A stretch of DNA of 64,000 nt from Secundilactobacillus silagincola (GCF_002583405.1 NZ_BCMJ01000008.1:49226-113225); one strand, 5' to 3'; counted from the stretch's first letter, positions 27,179 to 37,956 are shown. Notes: a model not told the origin generated them from the sequence alone. Made by a program: numbers and translations.

Positions 27179-28513
27179 TTGAGTGAACCAAAATTAAAAC
27201 GTGAAATCGGTTTATTTACCGCCCTATCAACTGTGATGGGAACCGTTATTGGCGCAGGTGTCTTCTTCAAAGTCGCTAGTGTTGTTGAAGTTACAGGCTC
27301 CGCCAGCATGACCTTAGCCGCTTGGATCTTAGGTGGGCTGCTCACTATCTGTGCCGGATTAACCGTTGCAGAATTAGCTGCGGCAATCCCACGAACCGGT
27401 GGTGCAATCAAGTACATTGAATATACGTATGGCAAGCTACCCGGCTTTTTAATGGGCTGGGCACTGATCTTAATCTACTATCCCGCAAACATTGCAGCGT
27501 TGTCGATCATCTTCTCCACTCAGGTATTGAATTTATTCAGTCTGCCGCTGATTTGGCATCTACCGATCGCCATTGCCTGCGGACTGAGTATTACGCTCAT
27601 CAACTTCTTAGGAGCGCGAGTCGGTGGGGCGTTACAATCAATCACACTCATTTTCAAGCTGATTCCAATCTTCATTATTGCCATCTTTGGTCTTTTCTCA
27701 AAGGCCCATGTCGCAGTATCACTGGTACCAATCACTGCTGGTCCGCACCTCAACTTTTGGACCGCTTTCAGCAGTGGTCTACTTGCCACCATGTTTGCTT
27801 ATGATGGCTGGATCAGTATTGGCAACGTGGCGGGTGAAATGAAGCATCCTGAAAAAGACCTCCCTCGAGCAATCGTTTTAGGGTTAGTCTTCATTACCGT
27901 TATTTACGCCACCATTAACTTTGTTTTCCTGAAGAGTATGCCGGTGAGCCAAATTGCGGGTAACTTAAATACAGCTTCAGAGTCGGCTGAAATGATTTTT
28001 GGCCCAATGGGTGGCAAACTGGTCACCATCGGTATCTTGGTTTCCGTGTACGGTGCCATCAACGGCTATACCTTAACCGGGATGAGAGTACCACTTGCCA
28101 TGGCCACCGAAGATTCATTGCCTTTCAGCAAGCAATTACGAAAAATTTCTCGTAAGACCTACGTTCCTTATTATGCAGGTTTCGCTGAATTGGGTATCGC
28201 CATCATCATGATGTTTATGGGCTCTTTTGATACACTGACGGACATGCTGGTCTTTGTGATGTGGATCTTTAACATCTTGCTGTTCATCGCTTTATTTATC
28301 TTAAGAAAACGAGAACCTAAACTTCGTCGGCCGTACCGAGTCCCTGGTTACCCAGTGATTCCAATTATTGCTATTCTGGGTGGCTTGTTTATTCTAATCA
28401 TCACCATTTGGACTCAAACAGGTTTAGCCGTAACGGGTCTCATTTTAACGGGTATCGGCATTCCTGTTTACTATTACCATCAGCATAAACGCGACAAAAC
28501 CAAAACAAAATAA
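27179..28513 (+). CDS. APC family amino acid permease, SteT-like
   Basis: A 444-residue permease with 12 helices. Helix 1 has the substrate loop VMGTVIGAGVFFKVA, and the helix-6 region has MFAYDGWISIGNVAGEMKHPEKDLPRA, both typical of the L-type/serine-threonine exchanger branch (SteT). The start is TTG at 27179, behind GGGAAGGACGGAAG; an in-frame ATG at 27143 lies before this ribosome site. The substrate is inferred at family level only. Confidence 0.88.
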   Translation: MSEPKLKREIGLFTALSTVMGTVIGAGVFFKVASVVEVTGSASMTLAAWILGGLLTICAGLTVAELAAAIPRTGGAIKYIEYTYGKLPGFLMGWALILIYYPANIAALSIIFSTQVLNLFSLPLIWHLPIAIACGLSITLINFLGARVGGALQSITLIFKLIPIFIIAIFGLFSKAHVAVSLVPITAGPHLNFWTAFSSGLLATMFAYDGWISIGNVAGEMKHPEKDLPRAIVLGLVFITVIYATINFVFLKSMPVSQIAGNLNTASESAEMIFGPMGGKLVTIGILVSVYGAINGYTLTGMRVPLAMATEDSLPFSKQLRKISRKTYVPYYAGFAELGIAIIMMFMGSFDTLTDMLVFVMWIFNILLFIALFILRKREPKLRRPYRVPGYPVIPIIAILGGLFILIITIWTQTGLAVTGLILTGIGIPVYYYHQHKRDKTKTK

Positions 28514-28516
28514 ATC

Positions 28517-28545
28517 AAGTCCTCTTTGTGAGGGCTTTTTATTTT
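28517..28545 (+). terminator. Terminator of the permease gene
   Basis: AGTCCTC and GAGGGCT arms followed by TTTTTATTTT. Confidence 0.85.
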
Positions 28546-28628
28546 GCAGAATTTGAGAACGATTTTGGTCAGTGCTAAACTGAAACCGGTTACTAAATTT
28601 AATGTAATGATGGGCAGATGTAATAACA

Positions 28629-29222
28629 ATGACAACTGAATTGGAAAAACAGCAAAATGGTGAGTTGTATGATGCACACGATCCAATTTTTAAACAGTAT
28701 AAGGATGAAGCTAATCAATTCTTGATGGCATACAACCAAACTCCCTATGATCAAGCAGCCAAACGCAGACAGCTTTTAGAGCATTCCCTTGGTAGTATCG
28801 GCAAAAACGTTACGGTGGGGACACCTTTTCTGTGTGATTTTGCTCGTAACATTCACTTAGGGGATAAAATCTCAATCAACATGAACTGTTCATTCATGGA
28901 CTCCGGTGAAATCTGGATCGACGGTGAAACCATGATCGCACCAAACGTCCAAATCTATACGGGAACCCATCCAGTTCCGCTTTCACAGCGTTTGAATGAA
29001 CAATGGGATGAACACCCTGAACAGCATTTCGTGAAAACCCGCTCCCTACCCGTCCACATCAAGCATGGCTGCTGGATTGGTGGTGGCGTCATTATTCTTC
29101 CCGGTGTCACTATCGGTGAAGGTACGGTTATTGGCGCTGGCAGTGTGGTGACCAAGGATATTCCTGATTATGTGGTTGCCGTGGGTAATCCTTGTCACGT
29201 GTTAAGAAAGATTAAGGAATAA
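28629..29222 (+). CDS. Maltose/galactoside O-acetyltransferase family protein
   Basis: Left-handed beta-helix acetyltransferase of 197 residues. The N-terminal mac domain (YDAHDPIFKQYKDEANQFLMAYN) precedes hexapeptide repeats (FLCDFARNIHLGDKISINMNC, HIKHGCWIGGGVIILPGVTIG). The catalytic His is in TGTHPV. Acetyl-CoA is the donor and the acceptor sugar is uncertain. The ribosome site before the ATG is weak. Confidence 0.92.
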   Translation: MTTELEKQQNGELYDAHDPIFKQYKDEANQFLMAYNQTPYDQAAKRRQLLEHSLGSIGKNVTVGTPFLCDFARNIHLGDKISINMNCSFMDSGEIWIDGETMIAPNVQIYTGTHPVPLSQRLNEQWDEHPEQHFVKTRSLPVHIKHGCWIGGGVIILPGVTIGEGTVIGAGSVVTKDIPDYVVAVGNPCHVLRKIKE

Positions 29223-29265
29223 TAAAACTGCTCCCAAGCGATGACCACTTAGGAGCAGTTTTATT
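29222..29265. terminator. Bidirectional terminator between maa-like gene and gshA
   Basis: AAAACTGCTCC and GGAGCAGTTTT arms with A/T flanks. It serves both convergent genes. Confidence 0.9.
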
Positions 29266-29280
29266 ATGCACAATTAAGCT

Positions 29281-30819
29281 TTACATTGCCTCATCATCAT
29301 CTGTATCCGGCAATGGTAAATCTGGAAACATATGCTTCAAGTATTCCGTAGCAGGTTCATCGGGTACCCGATCAGCCTCAACCACTTGCGTAATCGAGTT
29401 AAACGTCAGCATCAGCATGATTGCACCGTTTTCGTCGCGAACGGCATAGTATCTGATACCCAACTGAATGGCGCGGAAAACGAGCTCTTGAGCATGAATG
29501 TTCAATCGAGACATTCTTGGCAGCAACTGTTCCGTGCCAACGCGTTCCGCCTTCCACGCTGAAGCCCTTTGGTTAGCAAAGGTCATTAAACTGCCGCTGT
29601 CGTCTAAATGACTCACTAGCTTAGCAGATGGCGTGAGTTCTGGATGTGACATCACTTCAGCAAAGTCATCAATCGCGTTAATTAGCTCGGTGTGTGCCTT
29701 TAGTTGAACTGCTAGTTCACGTAACTGACGGAAGAACTGCTGCCCTTCAGCAGCCTTGAATGTTGCTTGAGTAGGTTCCTCAAGCGCTACCTGTTCATTA
29801 TCTGCTTCAGCCTGCTTTAGCTGATCGATAATCTTATCGTCATCCACCGGTGTCACTAAAGCATAAATAAATAGTAGTTTCATCAAGTAAAGCGCGTGCC
29901 GACTAATCCCGTTTGACCGGAATGGTGTCGTGTCTAAACAACGAAACTCAAGGTACCGAACACCCTTAGTGGACATCTGGCTCAGTTCATCTACTCCGCG
30001 CAAACGAACTGGACCGTAAAATTCAGCCTGACTGTATAACTTTTTACTCTCAATTAAACTGGAAAGTCGGTCAACGAAGTGTGGTAACGATTGGTAAACA
30101 GTTGCATCAACGCCATCCGCAGGTAGATTAGCATAGCCAAAATGACTATTTCGAATACTTCTTACTGGATGTGATAAGCTTGCCGGTTGTTGCTTAAAGA
30201 AGCCGTCCTCAGCAACTGGTGAAGCCCCAAACAAATAAGTAATTAACCACCGATTCAAGACTAGATTTTGTGCCATTCTGAAATAGAGTGCGTTTCGAAA
30301 ATCAGTGACTCGCTGAAATTCGCCTTCATAATGGGCGTAAAGTCGGTTGATCACCGGATCTGGGATGCTGTAGTTCAAGTGAACACCCGTCATAATTTTG
30401 GAAGCCACACCATATTTTTCAGTGAGATAATCACGGTAATCCTTGAAAGCAGGCCGTTCGAAGTGTGCTTTGATAAAGTCCGTGTCATCAGCGGTGAGCC
30501 GTGGTGGCATGCTCAAAGGCCAGATGCGGTCCCCACCCTGCATCGAGCGATAGAAAACCGTCTGCAGCGTGTCTAGCTGATCCAATACCCCACCAATATT
30601 TGGGTTGGGATCTGTAATAAGCTCGGCTTGTGTCTCTGCAAAATCCGTTTGCAAATAAGGATGGAAGGTCCGCGAACCCAGCATTTGTGGATGCGGTTCA
30701 CGACTGAGCTGTCCCTGCATATTGACCCGATTTTCCTCAATTTCCAGTCCTACTAACCCATGATACAGTTGTTCACTGACACCTTCTGCTTTAATGACGC
30801 TCAATAGATTGTCTAACAT
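29281..30819 (-). CDS. gshA: Glutamate-cysteine ligase, single-domain
   Basis: Joins glutamate and cysteine to gamma-glutamylcysteine with ATP. The 512 residues match the N-terminal ligase half of the bifunctional GshF (VGLEIEENRVNMQG, LITDPNPN, WPLSMPPRL, YLEFRCLDTTPF). The ATP-grasp glutathione synthetase half of GshF (total about 750) is absent and no gshB lies nearby, so the product may be gamma-glutamylcysteine itself. The ATG follows GCGGGGGA. The gene stands alone. Confidence 0.92.
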   Translation of the reverse strand: MLDNLLSVIKAEGVSEQLYHGLVGLEIEENRVNMQGQLSREPHPQMLGSRTFHPYLQTDFAETQAELITDPNPNIGGVLDQLDTLQTVFYRSMQGGDRIWPLSMPPRLTADDTDFIKAHFERPAFKDYRDYLTEKYGVASKIMTGVHLNYSIPDPVINRLYAHYEGEFQRVTDFRNALYFRMAQNLVLNRWLITYLFGASPVAEDGFFKQQPASLSHPVRSIRNSHFGYANLPADGVDATVYQSLPHFVDRLSSLIESKKLYSQAEFYGPVRLRGVDELSQMSTKGVRYLEFRCLDTTPFRSNGISRHALYLMKLLFIYALVTPVDDDKIIDQLKQAEADNEQVALEEPTQATFKAAEGQQFFRQLRELAVQLKAHTELINAIDDFAEVMSHPELTPSAKLVSHLDDSGSLMTFANQRASAWKAERVGTEQLLPRMSRLNIHAQELVFRAIQLGIRYYAVRDENGAIMLMLTFNSITQVVEADRVPDEPATEYLKHMFPDLPLPDTDDDEAM

Positions 30820-30899
30820 CCGAGATCCCCCGCTTATGTGTGCTTACGTTGAATCGATTATAAATTAAAACACAGTGAGTAATCAAGGGCTTAAAGCAT

Positions 30900-30937
30900 A
30901 AAAAAAGAACTACGGAGACTGAAATCTCCGTAGTTCC
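30900..30937 (-). terminator. Terminator of rlmD
   Basis: GAACTACGGAGA and TCTCCGTAGTTC arms followed on the minus strand by a T-run. Confidence 0.9.
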
Positions 30938-30953
30938 ATTCATTAAATAAATT

Positions 30954-32327
30954 TTAATCCTTTTCCAATAACGTAACGGATTCGATATGCGGCGTTTGTG
31001 GAAATTGGTCTACGGGCTGAATTGGTTCAGTCACGTGGTAGCCTTCTTCAGCAAAACGTTGAATATCACGAACCAGCGTTGATGGGTTACAGCTGACATA
31101 AACAATCTTCTTAGGTGCCATTGCTGCTGCACTATGGATTAACGTTTCATCCAGCCCTTTACGTGGCGGATCAACAACGATCACATCCGGCTTTAGGCCC
31201 TGTTTCTGCCATTCAGCCATTTGGTATTCAGCCTTATTGGTGGCGAAATGCAAATTCGTCAAACCGTTTAACTTGGCGTTCTTCTTAGCATCTTCCACGG
31301 CAGTTGAAACAACTTCAACACCGTAGACATCCTTGGCATGGCGTGCCATGGCTAAGGAAATCGTCCCGATACCACAATAGGCATCGATCACAGTTTCGTT
31401 GCCAGTTAAGCCAGCTCGGTCAATGGCTAACTGATACAATTTTTCAGTTTGTACCGGATTAACTTGATAGAAAGACTGGGCTGAAATCTCAAAGCGGTTG
31501 CCTAACAGTGAATCGTGGATCACAGGTTCGCCATATAAGACGTTTGTGATTGGTCCAAGAATTACGTTAGTAGGCCGGTTATTGACGTTTTGAATAATGC
31601 TGGTCACTTCTGGTAACTGCTCAGAAATTTGTTCCACAATGGCCTTTGCACGAGGCAAAGTGTGGCTATTGGTAATCAGGCCAATCATCATTTCTTTTTC
31701 GTAGTAACTCTGACGAACCATCACGTTACGAATGATTCCCTTATGCGTTTTCTCATCATAAGCTGGCACGTTTTCGGCACGTAAAATGTCTCGAACGATC
31801 ACAATCGCTTTATCGATCCGTGGATCTTGAATATAGAAATCAGTCAATGGTACCAAATCGTGGGAATGCTGACGGTAAAAGCCAGTTTCCAACTGTCCCT
31901 TAACCATTCGAACTGGAATCTGTGCTTTATTCCGGTAATGATAAGGTGTTTCCATCCCAATGGTTTCAGAAACACTGAGGTCAAGTTTATTCTTGGCCAG
32001 TAATGATTCGATTTGGTGCTGTTTAAAACGAAGCTGTGCTGGGTAGACCATATGTTGTAAAGGCGCGATTCCTGCCTGGGCAAGCTTACGGTCCTTCTCA
32101 TCGATCTCAGCCCGATCTGGTGAAGTGGTCAAATGTTCCAAAACCCGGCCAAAGCCAAAGCTTTTACCGACTTTTGTCACCACAAACTTAATCTCTTCGC
32201 CTGGTAAAGCGTTGGCGATAAACAACGAATAATTGTCAATCTTAACCACGCCGTTACCTTCATAGGTCAGGTCCATTACGGTACCCGTGTACGTTTCGTT
32301 TTTTGCTACTGGTGCTTGTATTTTCAT
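30954..32327 (-). CDS. rlmD: 23S rRNA (uracil-5-)-methyltransferase, RumA/RlmD family
   Basis: SAM-dependent m5U methyltransferase of 457 residues. A TRAM domain (GTVMDLTYEGNGVVKID, ~residues 15-60) is followed by the methyltransferase domain with DAYCGIGTISLAMA, VVDPPRKGLD and the catalytic Cys in YVSCNPSTLVRD. The region where RumA proteins bind a 4Fe-4S cluster (C-x5-C-x2-C before the LQH motif) reads AQAGIAPLQHM and contains no Cys, so no cluster is expected. Whether it modifies U747, U1939 or both (RlmCD) is open. It is monocistronic. Confidence 0.93.
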   Translation of the reverse strand: MKIQAPVAKNETYTGTVMDLTYEGNGVVKIDNYSLFIANALPGEEIKFVVTKVGKSFGFGRVLEHLTTSPDRAEIDEKDRKLAQAGIAPLQHMVYPAQLRFKQHQIESLLAKNKLDLSVSETIGMETPYHYRNKAQIPVRMVKGQLETGFYRQHSHDLVPLTDFYIQDPRIDKAIVIVRDILRAENVPAYDEKTHKGIIRNVMVRQSYYEKEMMIGLITNSHTLPRAKAIVEQISEQLPEVTSIIQNVNNRPTNVILGPITNVLYGEPVIHDSLLGNRFEISAQSFYQVNPVQTEKLYQLAIDRAGLTGNETVIDAYCGIGTISLAMARHAKDVYGVEVVSTAVEDAKKNAKLNGLTNLHFATNKAEYQMAEWQKQGLKPDVIVVDPPRKGLDETLIHSAAAMAPKKIVYVSCNPSTLVRDIQRFAEEGYHVTEPIQPVDQFPQTPHIESVTLLEKD

Positions 32328-32356
32328 TAAAATCTCCTTGTTTTAACCAAAAGAAA

Positions 32357-32390
32357 GGTTTTGCTGCCTTACGTATCATACAGCAAAACC
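32357..32390 (-). terminator. Terminator of the gatCAB-dagK operon
   Basis: GGTTTTGCTG and CAGCAAAACC arms with a 14-nt loop, then a T-rich stretch on the minus strand. Confidence 0.82.
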
Positions 32391-32412
32391 CTCCCAATTA
32401 ATACCTAAAAAA

Positions 32413-33426
32413 TTATTTCTTTGATTCTTCGCTCTCTGGCAGTTCTTGAACCCCAGCCAAGAATTTACGCTCAGCTTCAAGAATTTCAGGCGTTTCGGTT
32501 TCCACAGCAGCATCTGGAATATCATCCAGATTAGCATAGGTTTCGATGTGCTGCTTCAAATTAACGAAGGTCATTGGAGCATCGCCACCATATTCACCAT
32601 CTAAGTTGATCATGATTTTGGAATCGCCCTTCGGTTTAGCTTCAACCTTGTGCACTTTACGATAAATAATCCGCGGATCGTTAATGTGCTTACCGCCGTT
32701 TAACACAAGGGTCAACAGACGCAAAATTTCAGCTAAATTACTGGTTTTAACAATGATCATGGTAAACTTACCGTCATTTAACGAAGCATCCGGCACGATC
32801 TGTTCAAAGCCACCGACCGAATTGGTCAATGCCAGAAAGAACATGGAAGCTTCACCGTCGTATTCTTCACCATCATATTTAAGATCCACCTTAAATGGTC
32901 GAATCCGGGGTAGTAATTCCGCTCCCTTAACCAAGTAAGCTAAGTAACCAAACAACGTTTTTAAGTTGGATGGTACTTCATAGGTCAACTCAGTTAAGCG
33001 ACCCCCACCGGCAATGTTGACAAAGTACTTCTTACCTGCTAACCCAATGTCCATTTTAATCGTTTGATTCTTTAAAACGACCTTGGCAGCAGCTAATGGA
33101 TCCTCACGTGGAATTCGCAGTGCACGAGCGTAATCATTCGTGGTACCAGCTGGAATAATGGCCATCTTAGGCCGTTTCTTCAAGCCAGCAATCCCGTTGA
33201 CGACCTCGTTAATGGTGCCATCGCCACCGGCTGCCACAACTAAATCAAAGCCTTCGCGACTTACCCGTTCGGCTTCGTCACGTGCCGAATTAGGAGCTGG
33301 GGTAGTAGCAAACGCACTCGTCTCGTACCCCGCCTGTTCGAAGACTCCTAAAATATCGATCATATCCTTCTTCAAAGCCTCCCGGCCGGAAGAAGGATTA
33401 TATATCACTCGCGCACGTTTCCGCAT
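32413..33426 (-). CDS. dagK: Diacylglycerol kinase, DgkB type
   Basis: Soluble lipid kinase that phosphorylates diacylglycerol to phosphatidate, recycling the diacylglycerol left by lipoteichoic acid synthesis. In 337 residues it shows RVIYNPSSGRE, the GGDGTINEV nucleotide site, the PAGTTNDYAR motif and the GGFEQIVPDASLNDG C-terminal site. The ATG follows TTGGAGGG. It is the last gene of the gatC-gatA-gatB-dagK unit, 33 bp behind gatB. Confidence 0.95.
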   Translation of the reverse strand: MRKRARVIYNPSSGREALKKDMIDILGVFEQAGYETSAFATTPAPNSARDEAERVSREGFDLVVAAGGDGTINEVVNGIAGLKKRPKMAIIPAGTTNDYARALRIPREDPLAAAKVVLKNQTIKMDIGLAGKKYFVNIAGGGRLTELTYEVPSNLKTLFGYLAYLVKGAELLPRIRPFKVDLKYDGEEYDGEASMFFLALTNSVGGFEQIVPDASLNDGKFTMIIVKTSNLAEILRLLTLVLNGGKHINDPRIIYRKVHKVEAKPKGDSKIMINLDGEYGGDAPMTFVNLKQHIETYANLDDIPDAAVETETPEILEAERKFLAGVQELPESEESKK

Positions 33427-33459
33427 AAGTGTTTCCCTCCAATATTAAACAACTAACGT

Positions 33460-34881
33460 TTACTTTTTAAGTGAAGCAATCAGCAGCTTGTTAACCACTT
33501 GAGGGTTAGCCTTACCGTGAGTTTGCTTCATGATTTGACCCACAAGGTAACCAACGGCACGGTCTTTACCATTGTTGTAGTCATCAATAGATTGCTGATT
33601 ATCAGCCAGAACTGAGTCGATGATGGGTTGCAGTTGAGCTGGGTCAGATAACTGAACCAGACCCTTTTCTTCAACGAAGGCCTTAGGTTCTTTGCCTTGG
33701 GTGATCGCTTTAAAGACTTTCTTAGCCATCTTAGATGAAATGGTCCCATCCGTGATCAAGTTGATCATACCGGCTAAGTTAGCTGGTGTCAGCTTAGTGT
33801 CTTGCAAATCGGCATGCTGTTCGTTCAAGAAGGCGTTAACGTCACCTTGAAGGTAGTTAGCAGCTGACTTAGGATCAGCACCAAGTTTAACCGTTTCGTC
33901 GAAGAAATCGGCCATTTCCTTAGTTTGCGTCAGAACCATGGCATCGTAGTCAGTTAAGCCAAGTTCCTTGACGTAACGCTGACGACGACTACCTGGCATT
34001 TCGGGCATTTCAGCACCAATCTCGTTGACCCATTCATCACTGATGTTCAGTGCTGGCAGATCTGGTTCTGGGAAGTAACGATAATCATCGGAACCTTCCT
34101 TGACACGCATCAAAATAGTCTGACCAGTGGTCTCGTCAAAACGACGGGTTTCTTGTTGAATCTGGCCGCCAGACATCAGGACACGTTGCTGACGCTGTTC
34201 CTCAAACGCTAGGCCCTTGCGAACGTAGTTAAAGGAGTTCAGGTTCTTCAGCTCAGTCTTTGTCCCGTATTCCTTTTGACCCTCAGGCCGAATGGAAATG
34301 TTGACATCGACACGCATGGAACCTTCTTCCATCTTCACGTCGGAAATCCCGGTAAATTGAATTCGTTGACGAAGTGCTTCAAGGTACGCATAAGCTTCGT
34401 CAGGAGAAGCGATTTCTGGCTTCGACACGATTTCAATCAATGGTGTGCCTTGACGGTTCAAGTCAACGTATGAATAATCGCGTTCATGGGTGTTCTTACC
34501 AGCATCTTCTTCAATATGCATTTCGGCGATCCCGATGCGCTTCTTTTCACCGTCAACCTCAATTTCAATCCAGCCATCATGCGCAATTGGCTTGTCAGAT
34601 TGGGTAATTTGGTAAGCTTTCGGGTTATCAGGATAAAAGTAGTTCTTCCGGTCGAAGTGGGTATGTGGTTCAACTTGAGCATGGAGTGCTAAAGCAGCCA
34701 TGATACCGGACTTCACAACACCTTTATTGGTGGTTGGTAATACCCCAGGATAGCCCCAATCAATGACGTTGGTGTTAGCGTTAGGTTCATCACCAAACTC
34801 TACGGGAGATGGACTAAAGATCTTTGAATTGGTTTTTAATTCAACGTGGACTTCAAGTCCGATAGTTGTTTTAAAATTCAT
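33460..34881 (-). CDS. gatB: Asp-tRNA(Asn)/Glu-tRNA(Gln) amidotransferase subunit B
   Basis: Activating subunit of GatCAB, which converts Glu-tRNA(Gln) (and Asp-tRNA(Asn)) to the amidated form. 473 residues, the usual size. It starts with [13 protein letters not shown]; the GatB signature [12 protein letters not shown] and the C-terminal YqeY-like helical tail are present. Its ATG overlaps the gatA stop by one base. Confidence 0.97.
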   Translation of the reverse strand: MNFKTTIGLEVHVELKTNSKIFSPSPVEFGDEPNANTNVIDWGYPGVLPTTNKGVVKSGIMAALALHAQVEPHTHFDRKNYFYPDNPKAYQITQSDKPIAHDGWIEIEVDGEKKRIGIAEMHIEEDAGKNTHERDYSYVDLNRQGTPLIEIVSKPEIASPDEAYAYLEALRQRIQFTGISDVKMEEGSMRVDVNISIRPEGQKEYGTKTELKNLNSFNYVRKGLAFEEQRQQRVLMSGGQIQQETRRFDETTGQTILMRVKEGSDDYRYFPEPDLPALNISDEWVNEIGAEMPEMPGSRRQRYVKELGLTDYDAMVLTQTKEMADFFDETVKLGADPKSAANYLQGDVNAFLNEQHADLQDTKLTPANLAGMINLITDGTISSKMAKKVFKAITQGKEPKAFVEEKGLVQLSDPAQLQPIIDSVLADNQQSIDDYNNGKDRAVGYLVGQIMKQTHGKANPQVVNKLLIASLKK

Positions 34882-36350
34882 TAGTTATTACCCCCTTGCT
34901 TAGGTGTTTGTTTGTGAAAATCGGTAGCTTGTTCAAAGACGTAACCGGCTTTATAAAGCGTCGATTCGTCAAATGGCCGACCGATGAGTTGCATTCCAAC
35001 TGGCATGCCTTTAGCAAAACCAGCAGGAATCGACATCCCTGGCAATCCAGCAAGGTTAACGGGGATCGTCAAAATATCGTTCATGTACATCGTCATTGGG
35101 TCAGAAACTTCTTCACCGATCTTGTAAGCTGGCGTTGGCGCAACTGGACCCATGATGAAGTCATGATCTTTCAAAACGGCTTGGAAGTCGTTAATGATCA
35201 GCGTCCGTACTTGAGCGGCCTTCTTGAAGTAGGCATCGTAGAAACCAGCTGAAAGTGAGAATGTCCCCAGCATGATCCGACGCTTAACTTCATCACCAAA
35301 GCCTTCGCTACGGGAGTTCACGTAAACGTCTTCTAGGTTCTTAACGTCTTTAGAACGGTGACCGTAACGAATCCCATCAAACCGTTGTAAGTTAGATGAA
35401 GCTTCTGAACTAGCGATAATGTAGTAAGCAGCAACACCATACTTGTTGTGAGGTAATGACACCTCGTCAACCGTTGCACCCAGTTCACGGTATTTATCAG
35501 CTGCAGCCAAAATCGCATCTTTAACTTCTTGGTCAACACCTTCGCCTAAGAATTCCTTAGGTAAACCAATTTTCATACCCTTAACACTGGTTTGATCGTT
35601 CAATTCAGCAGCAAAGTCTGGCACTTCTTTAGTTGAAGTGGTCAGATCATGGTCATCGTGACCAGCAACTGCGGATAGCAAAATAGCGTTATCCTTCACT
35701 GTTCGAGTCATTGGACCAATCTCATCAAGACTTGAAGCAAAGGCAATCAAGCCCCAACGAGAAATGCGGCCATAAGTTGGTTTCATCCCAACAATTCCGT
35801 TAAATGATGATGGCTGACGAATCGAACCACCAGTATCGGAACCAAATGCGGCAACCACTTCGCCAGAAGCAACGGCAGCTGCTGAACCACCTGATGAACC
35901 ACCAGGTACGCGGGTGTAATCCCAAGCGTTTTTAGTGGTTTTAAAAGCAGAGTTTTCAGTGGAACCACCCATGGCAAATTCATCCATGTTGGTCTTACCC
36001 ACGTTAATCACACCCTTATCGTTTAGGGTGCTAACAACCGTTGCATCGTAGACTGGCACAAAGTTCTCCAGCATCTTTGAAGCAGCCGTTGTGGTTAATC
36101 CCTTGGTGACAATGTTGTCCTTGATTGCTAGTGGAATACCAGCAAGAATGTTATCTGGGTCAACACCCTTTTCATCCATTTCGGCAGCCTTCTTCAAAGC
36201 TGCATCCTTGTTCAAAGCCAAAAAGGCGTTCAAGTCAGGGTCAGTAGCTGCAATGTTATCAAAAGTAGCCTTAACCAAATCAGTCACACTGATCCGCTTA
36301 GCCACTAAATCATCATGCAGCGATGTGAGATCTTTTTCGAAATAGTTCAT
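34881..36350 (-). CDS. gatA: Asp-tRNA(Asn)/Glu-tRNA(Gln) amidotransferase subunit A
   Basis: Glutaminase subunit of GatCAB from the amidase-signature family. In 489 residues the Ser-cisSer-Lys triad is visible: Lys in [10 protein letters not shown], the Ser-rich [14 protein letters not shown], and the nucleophile region [11 protein letters not shown]. It begins 5 bp after the gatC stop and overlaps gatB. Confidence 0.97.
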   Translation of the reverse strand: MNYFEKDLTSLHDDLVAKRISVTDLVKATFDNIAATDPDLNAFLALNKDAALKKAAEMDEKGVDPDNILAGIPLAIKDNIVTKGLTTTAASKMLENFVPVYDATVVSTLNDKGVINVGKTNMDEFAMGGSTENSAFKTTKNAWDYTRVPGGSSGGSAAAVASGEVVAAFGSDTGGSIRQPSSFNGIVGMKPTYGRISRWGLIAFASSLDEIGPMTRTVKDNAILLSAVAGHDDHDLTTSTKEVPDFAAELNDQTSVKGMKIGLPKEFLGEGVDQEVKDAILAAADKYRELGATVDEVSLPHNKYGVAAYYIIASSEASSNLQRFDGIRYGHRSKDVKNLEDVYVNSRSEGFGDEVKRRIMLGTFSLSAGFYDAYFKKAAQVRTLIINDFQAVLKDHDFIMGPVAPTPAYKIGEEVSDPMTMYMNDILTIPVNLAGLPGMSIPAGFAKGMPVGMQLIGRPFDESTLYKAGYVFEQATDFHKQTPKQGGNN

Positions 36351-36355
36351 CGTTT

Positions 36356-36664
36356 CTACTCATCCTCACTTTCATCAATAATCGTTGGTACTCGAATGTA
36401 GCCTTTTTCAGATTCTGGTGCGTTAGCCAGTAAGGCATCGCGCTGTCCCCAGTTGTCGGCAACGTCTTCTCTCATAACGTTGATCTGGTCGCTGACACTT
36501 GAAGTGGGTTCAATCCCTTCAGTATCGACTTCGTTTAAGGTTTCAAATAACCCAATAATTTCATCTAATTGGGTGGTAAAGTACTTCAGTTGATCGTCGT
36601 TCAGACTTAACTTCGCTAACGAGGCAACGTGTTGTACCTGGTCTTGATCAATTCGACTTGCCAT
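36356..36664 (-). CDS. gatC: Asp-tRNA(Asn)/Glu-tRNA(Gln) amidotransferase subunit C
   Basis: Small stabilising subunit, 102 residues from the ATG at 36664, which has AGAGGG upstream; the in-frame ATG at 36682 overlaps that ribosome site region. It shows [22 protein letters not shown] and the C-terminal [18 protein letters not shown], both typical. First gene of the gat operon. Confidence 0.95.
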   Translation of the reverse strand: MASRIDQDQVQHVASLAKLSLNDDQLKYFTTQLDEIIGLFETLNEVDTEGIEPTSSVSDQINVMREDVADNWGQRDALLANAPESEKGYIRVPTIIDESEDE

Positions 36665-36735
36665 CAAGTTTCCCTCTTTCACAAGAATTCTGCGTAAATT
36701 ACGCTACACATCAAATATACTACCACAATATGACT

Positions 36736-36778
36736 CAAAATAGCACTGGTTTTAAGGTCCAAACCAGTGCTATTTTTG
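36736..36778 (-). terminator. Terminator of the pcrA-ligA-camS operon
   Basis: AAATAGCACTGGTTT and AAACCAGTGCTATTT arms around an 8-nt loop with flanking T-run. Confidence 0.92.
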
Positions 36779-36795
36779 ATTGACACAAATTTTAA

Positions 36796-37955
36796 TCAAT
36801 AACTATTAAAGACGTGAGAAGTAAACTTCTTCGCGCCGTTGTCACGACTCAGGAACGATTGAACCCCTTCCGTGGAACTGACAGTGATGTCAATTGGCGC
36901 GTTAGAAGGCAAGTATTTTTGCGCAGCCTGTTGCAGATACTGCGTAAAACTAATAATTTCAGTTTGACTATAGAATTGCGTTGTAATGTTAACGTTCATC
37001 CCCGTCAGCTGTTTATTAGTGTAATGCGCCTGAGCAGTAACTCCACTCAAATTAGGGAAGTAGTTTTGAATTTGGCTCTTAAAGTTTTCAAAGGAAGCTT
37101 CATCGTTTGAATTACCGCTACCTGAGTTACCGTTAGTAGCTTTAGAAGACGTTGTTGGATAAACGTAATTCTGTTCGCTGATTGGCTTCCATGAGCTAAC
37201 TGTCGTTGCCCCAGCTTTATTGTTTGAATAAGAGAAGAAACTGCCCCCAACTAAGCTATCCGTTGGTGCCTGTCGATAAAGTGCAATCGTGATCGGCACG
37301 TTCTTCAACGCTGGTTTTTGACGTAGACGGGCAAGCACTTGATTGGCAATCTGACGACCTTCACGCTGGGCTTCTGCCTTGCTGATCTTGGTTTGATAAG
37401 TTGAACCAAAGTTCTTCTTTTCGTAATAATCAACGGAGTTCATACCCAGACCAATGGTAACGCCGGACAGCGTCAATTTCTTGCCGTTTTGCTTCATAAA
37501 GTCTTGTTCTTCCATCTGTTGCAGGTAGATTGGGTTTCGAGTATTCGGATCAGTTTTACCGTTATTGACAGGGTTTAACCCATCTGGATTAGACTTCGAT
37601 TTACGCCCCAACCAATTTTGAACGGTACTGGTATTCAAATACTGTCCCTCTTCAAAAATGTATTTGCTTGGTGAATAAACCTTTTTAGAAACGGTTAACA
37701 GACCACTTTCAAAACTCTTCAGGTTAAACTGATTATCGTTTTGAGAAACATTGACGCCACGAGACTTGCTCGTTACATACCGGCCGTTTTTGATGACACT
37801 TTGGTAGTCGCCGGCAGCTGCCTGTCCAGTAAGCTGAGTACCCTTATTGCTACTATTGCCACTGGTGCTGGCACCGTTAGAACTCCCTAAATTACCACAG
37901 GCGCTTAAAAAGAGTCCGCAGATTGCCATCACAAATAAGGCTTTAAATCGTTTCA

Positions 37956-37956
<1 letters not shown>
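36796..37956 (-). CDS. camS: CamS family sex pheromone-type lipoprotein
   Basis: A 386-residue lipoprotein. The signal peptide ends in the lipobox LSAC with Cys20. The body is the CamS domain, whose physiological role is not settled; in enterococci and staphylococci the signal peptide tail gives a pheromone peptide. A Ser/Asn/Gly-rich linker follows the lipobox. The ATG overlaps the ligA stop by one base and has GGAGGAAAG upstream. The order pcrA-ligA-camS is conserved in lactobacilli. Confidence 0.93.

Noticed and set aside
36683..36735. T-box leader before the gat operon
   Set aside because: Only about 50 bp lies between the camS-side sequence and gatC, and no T-box core sequence is seen.
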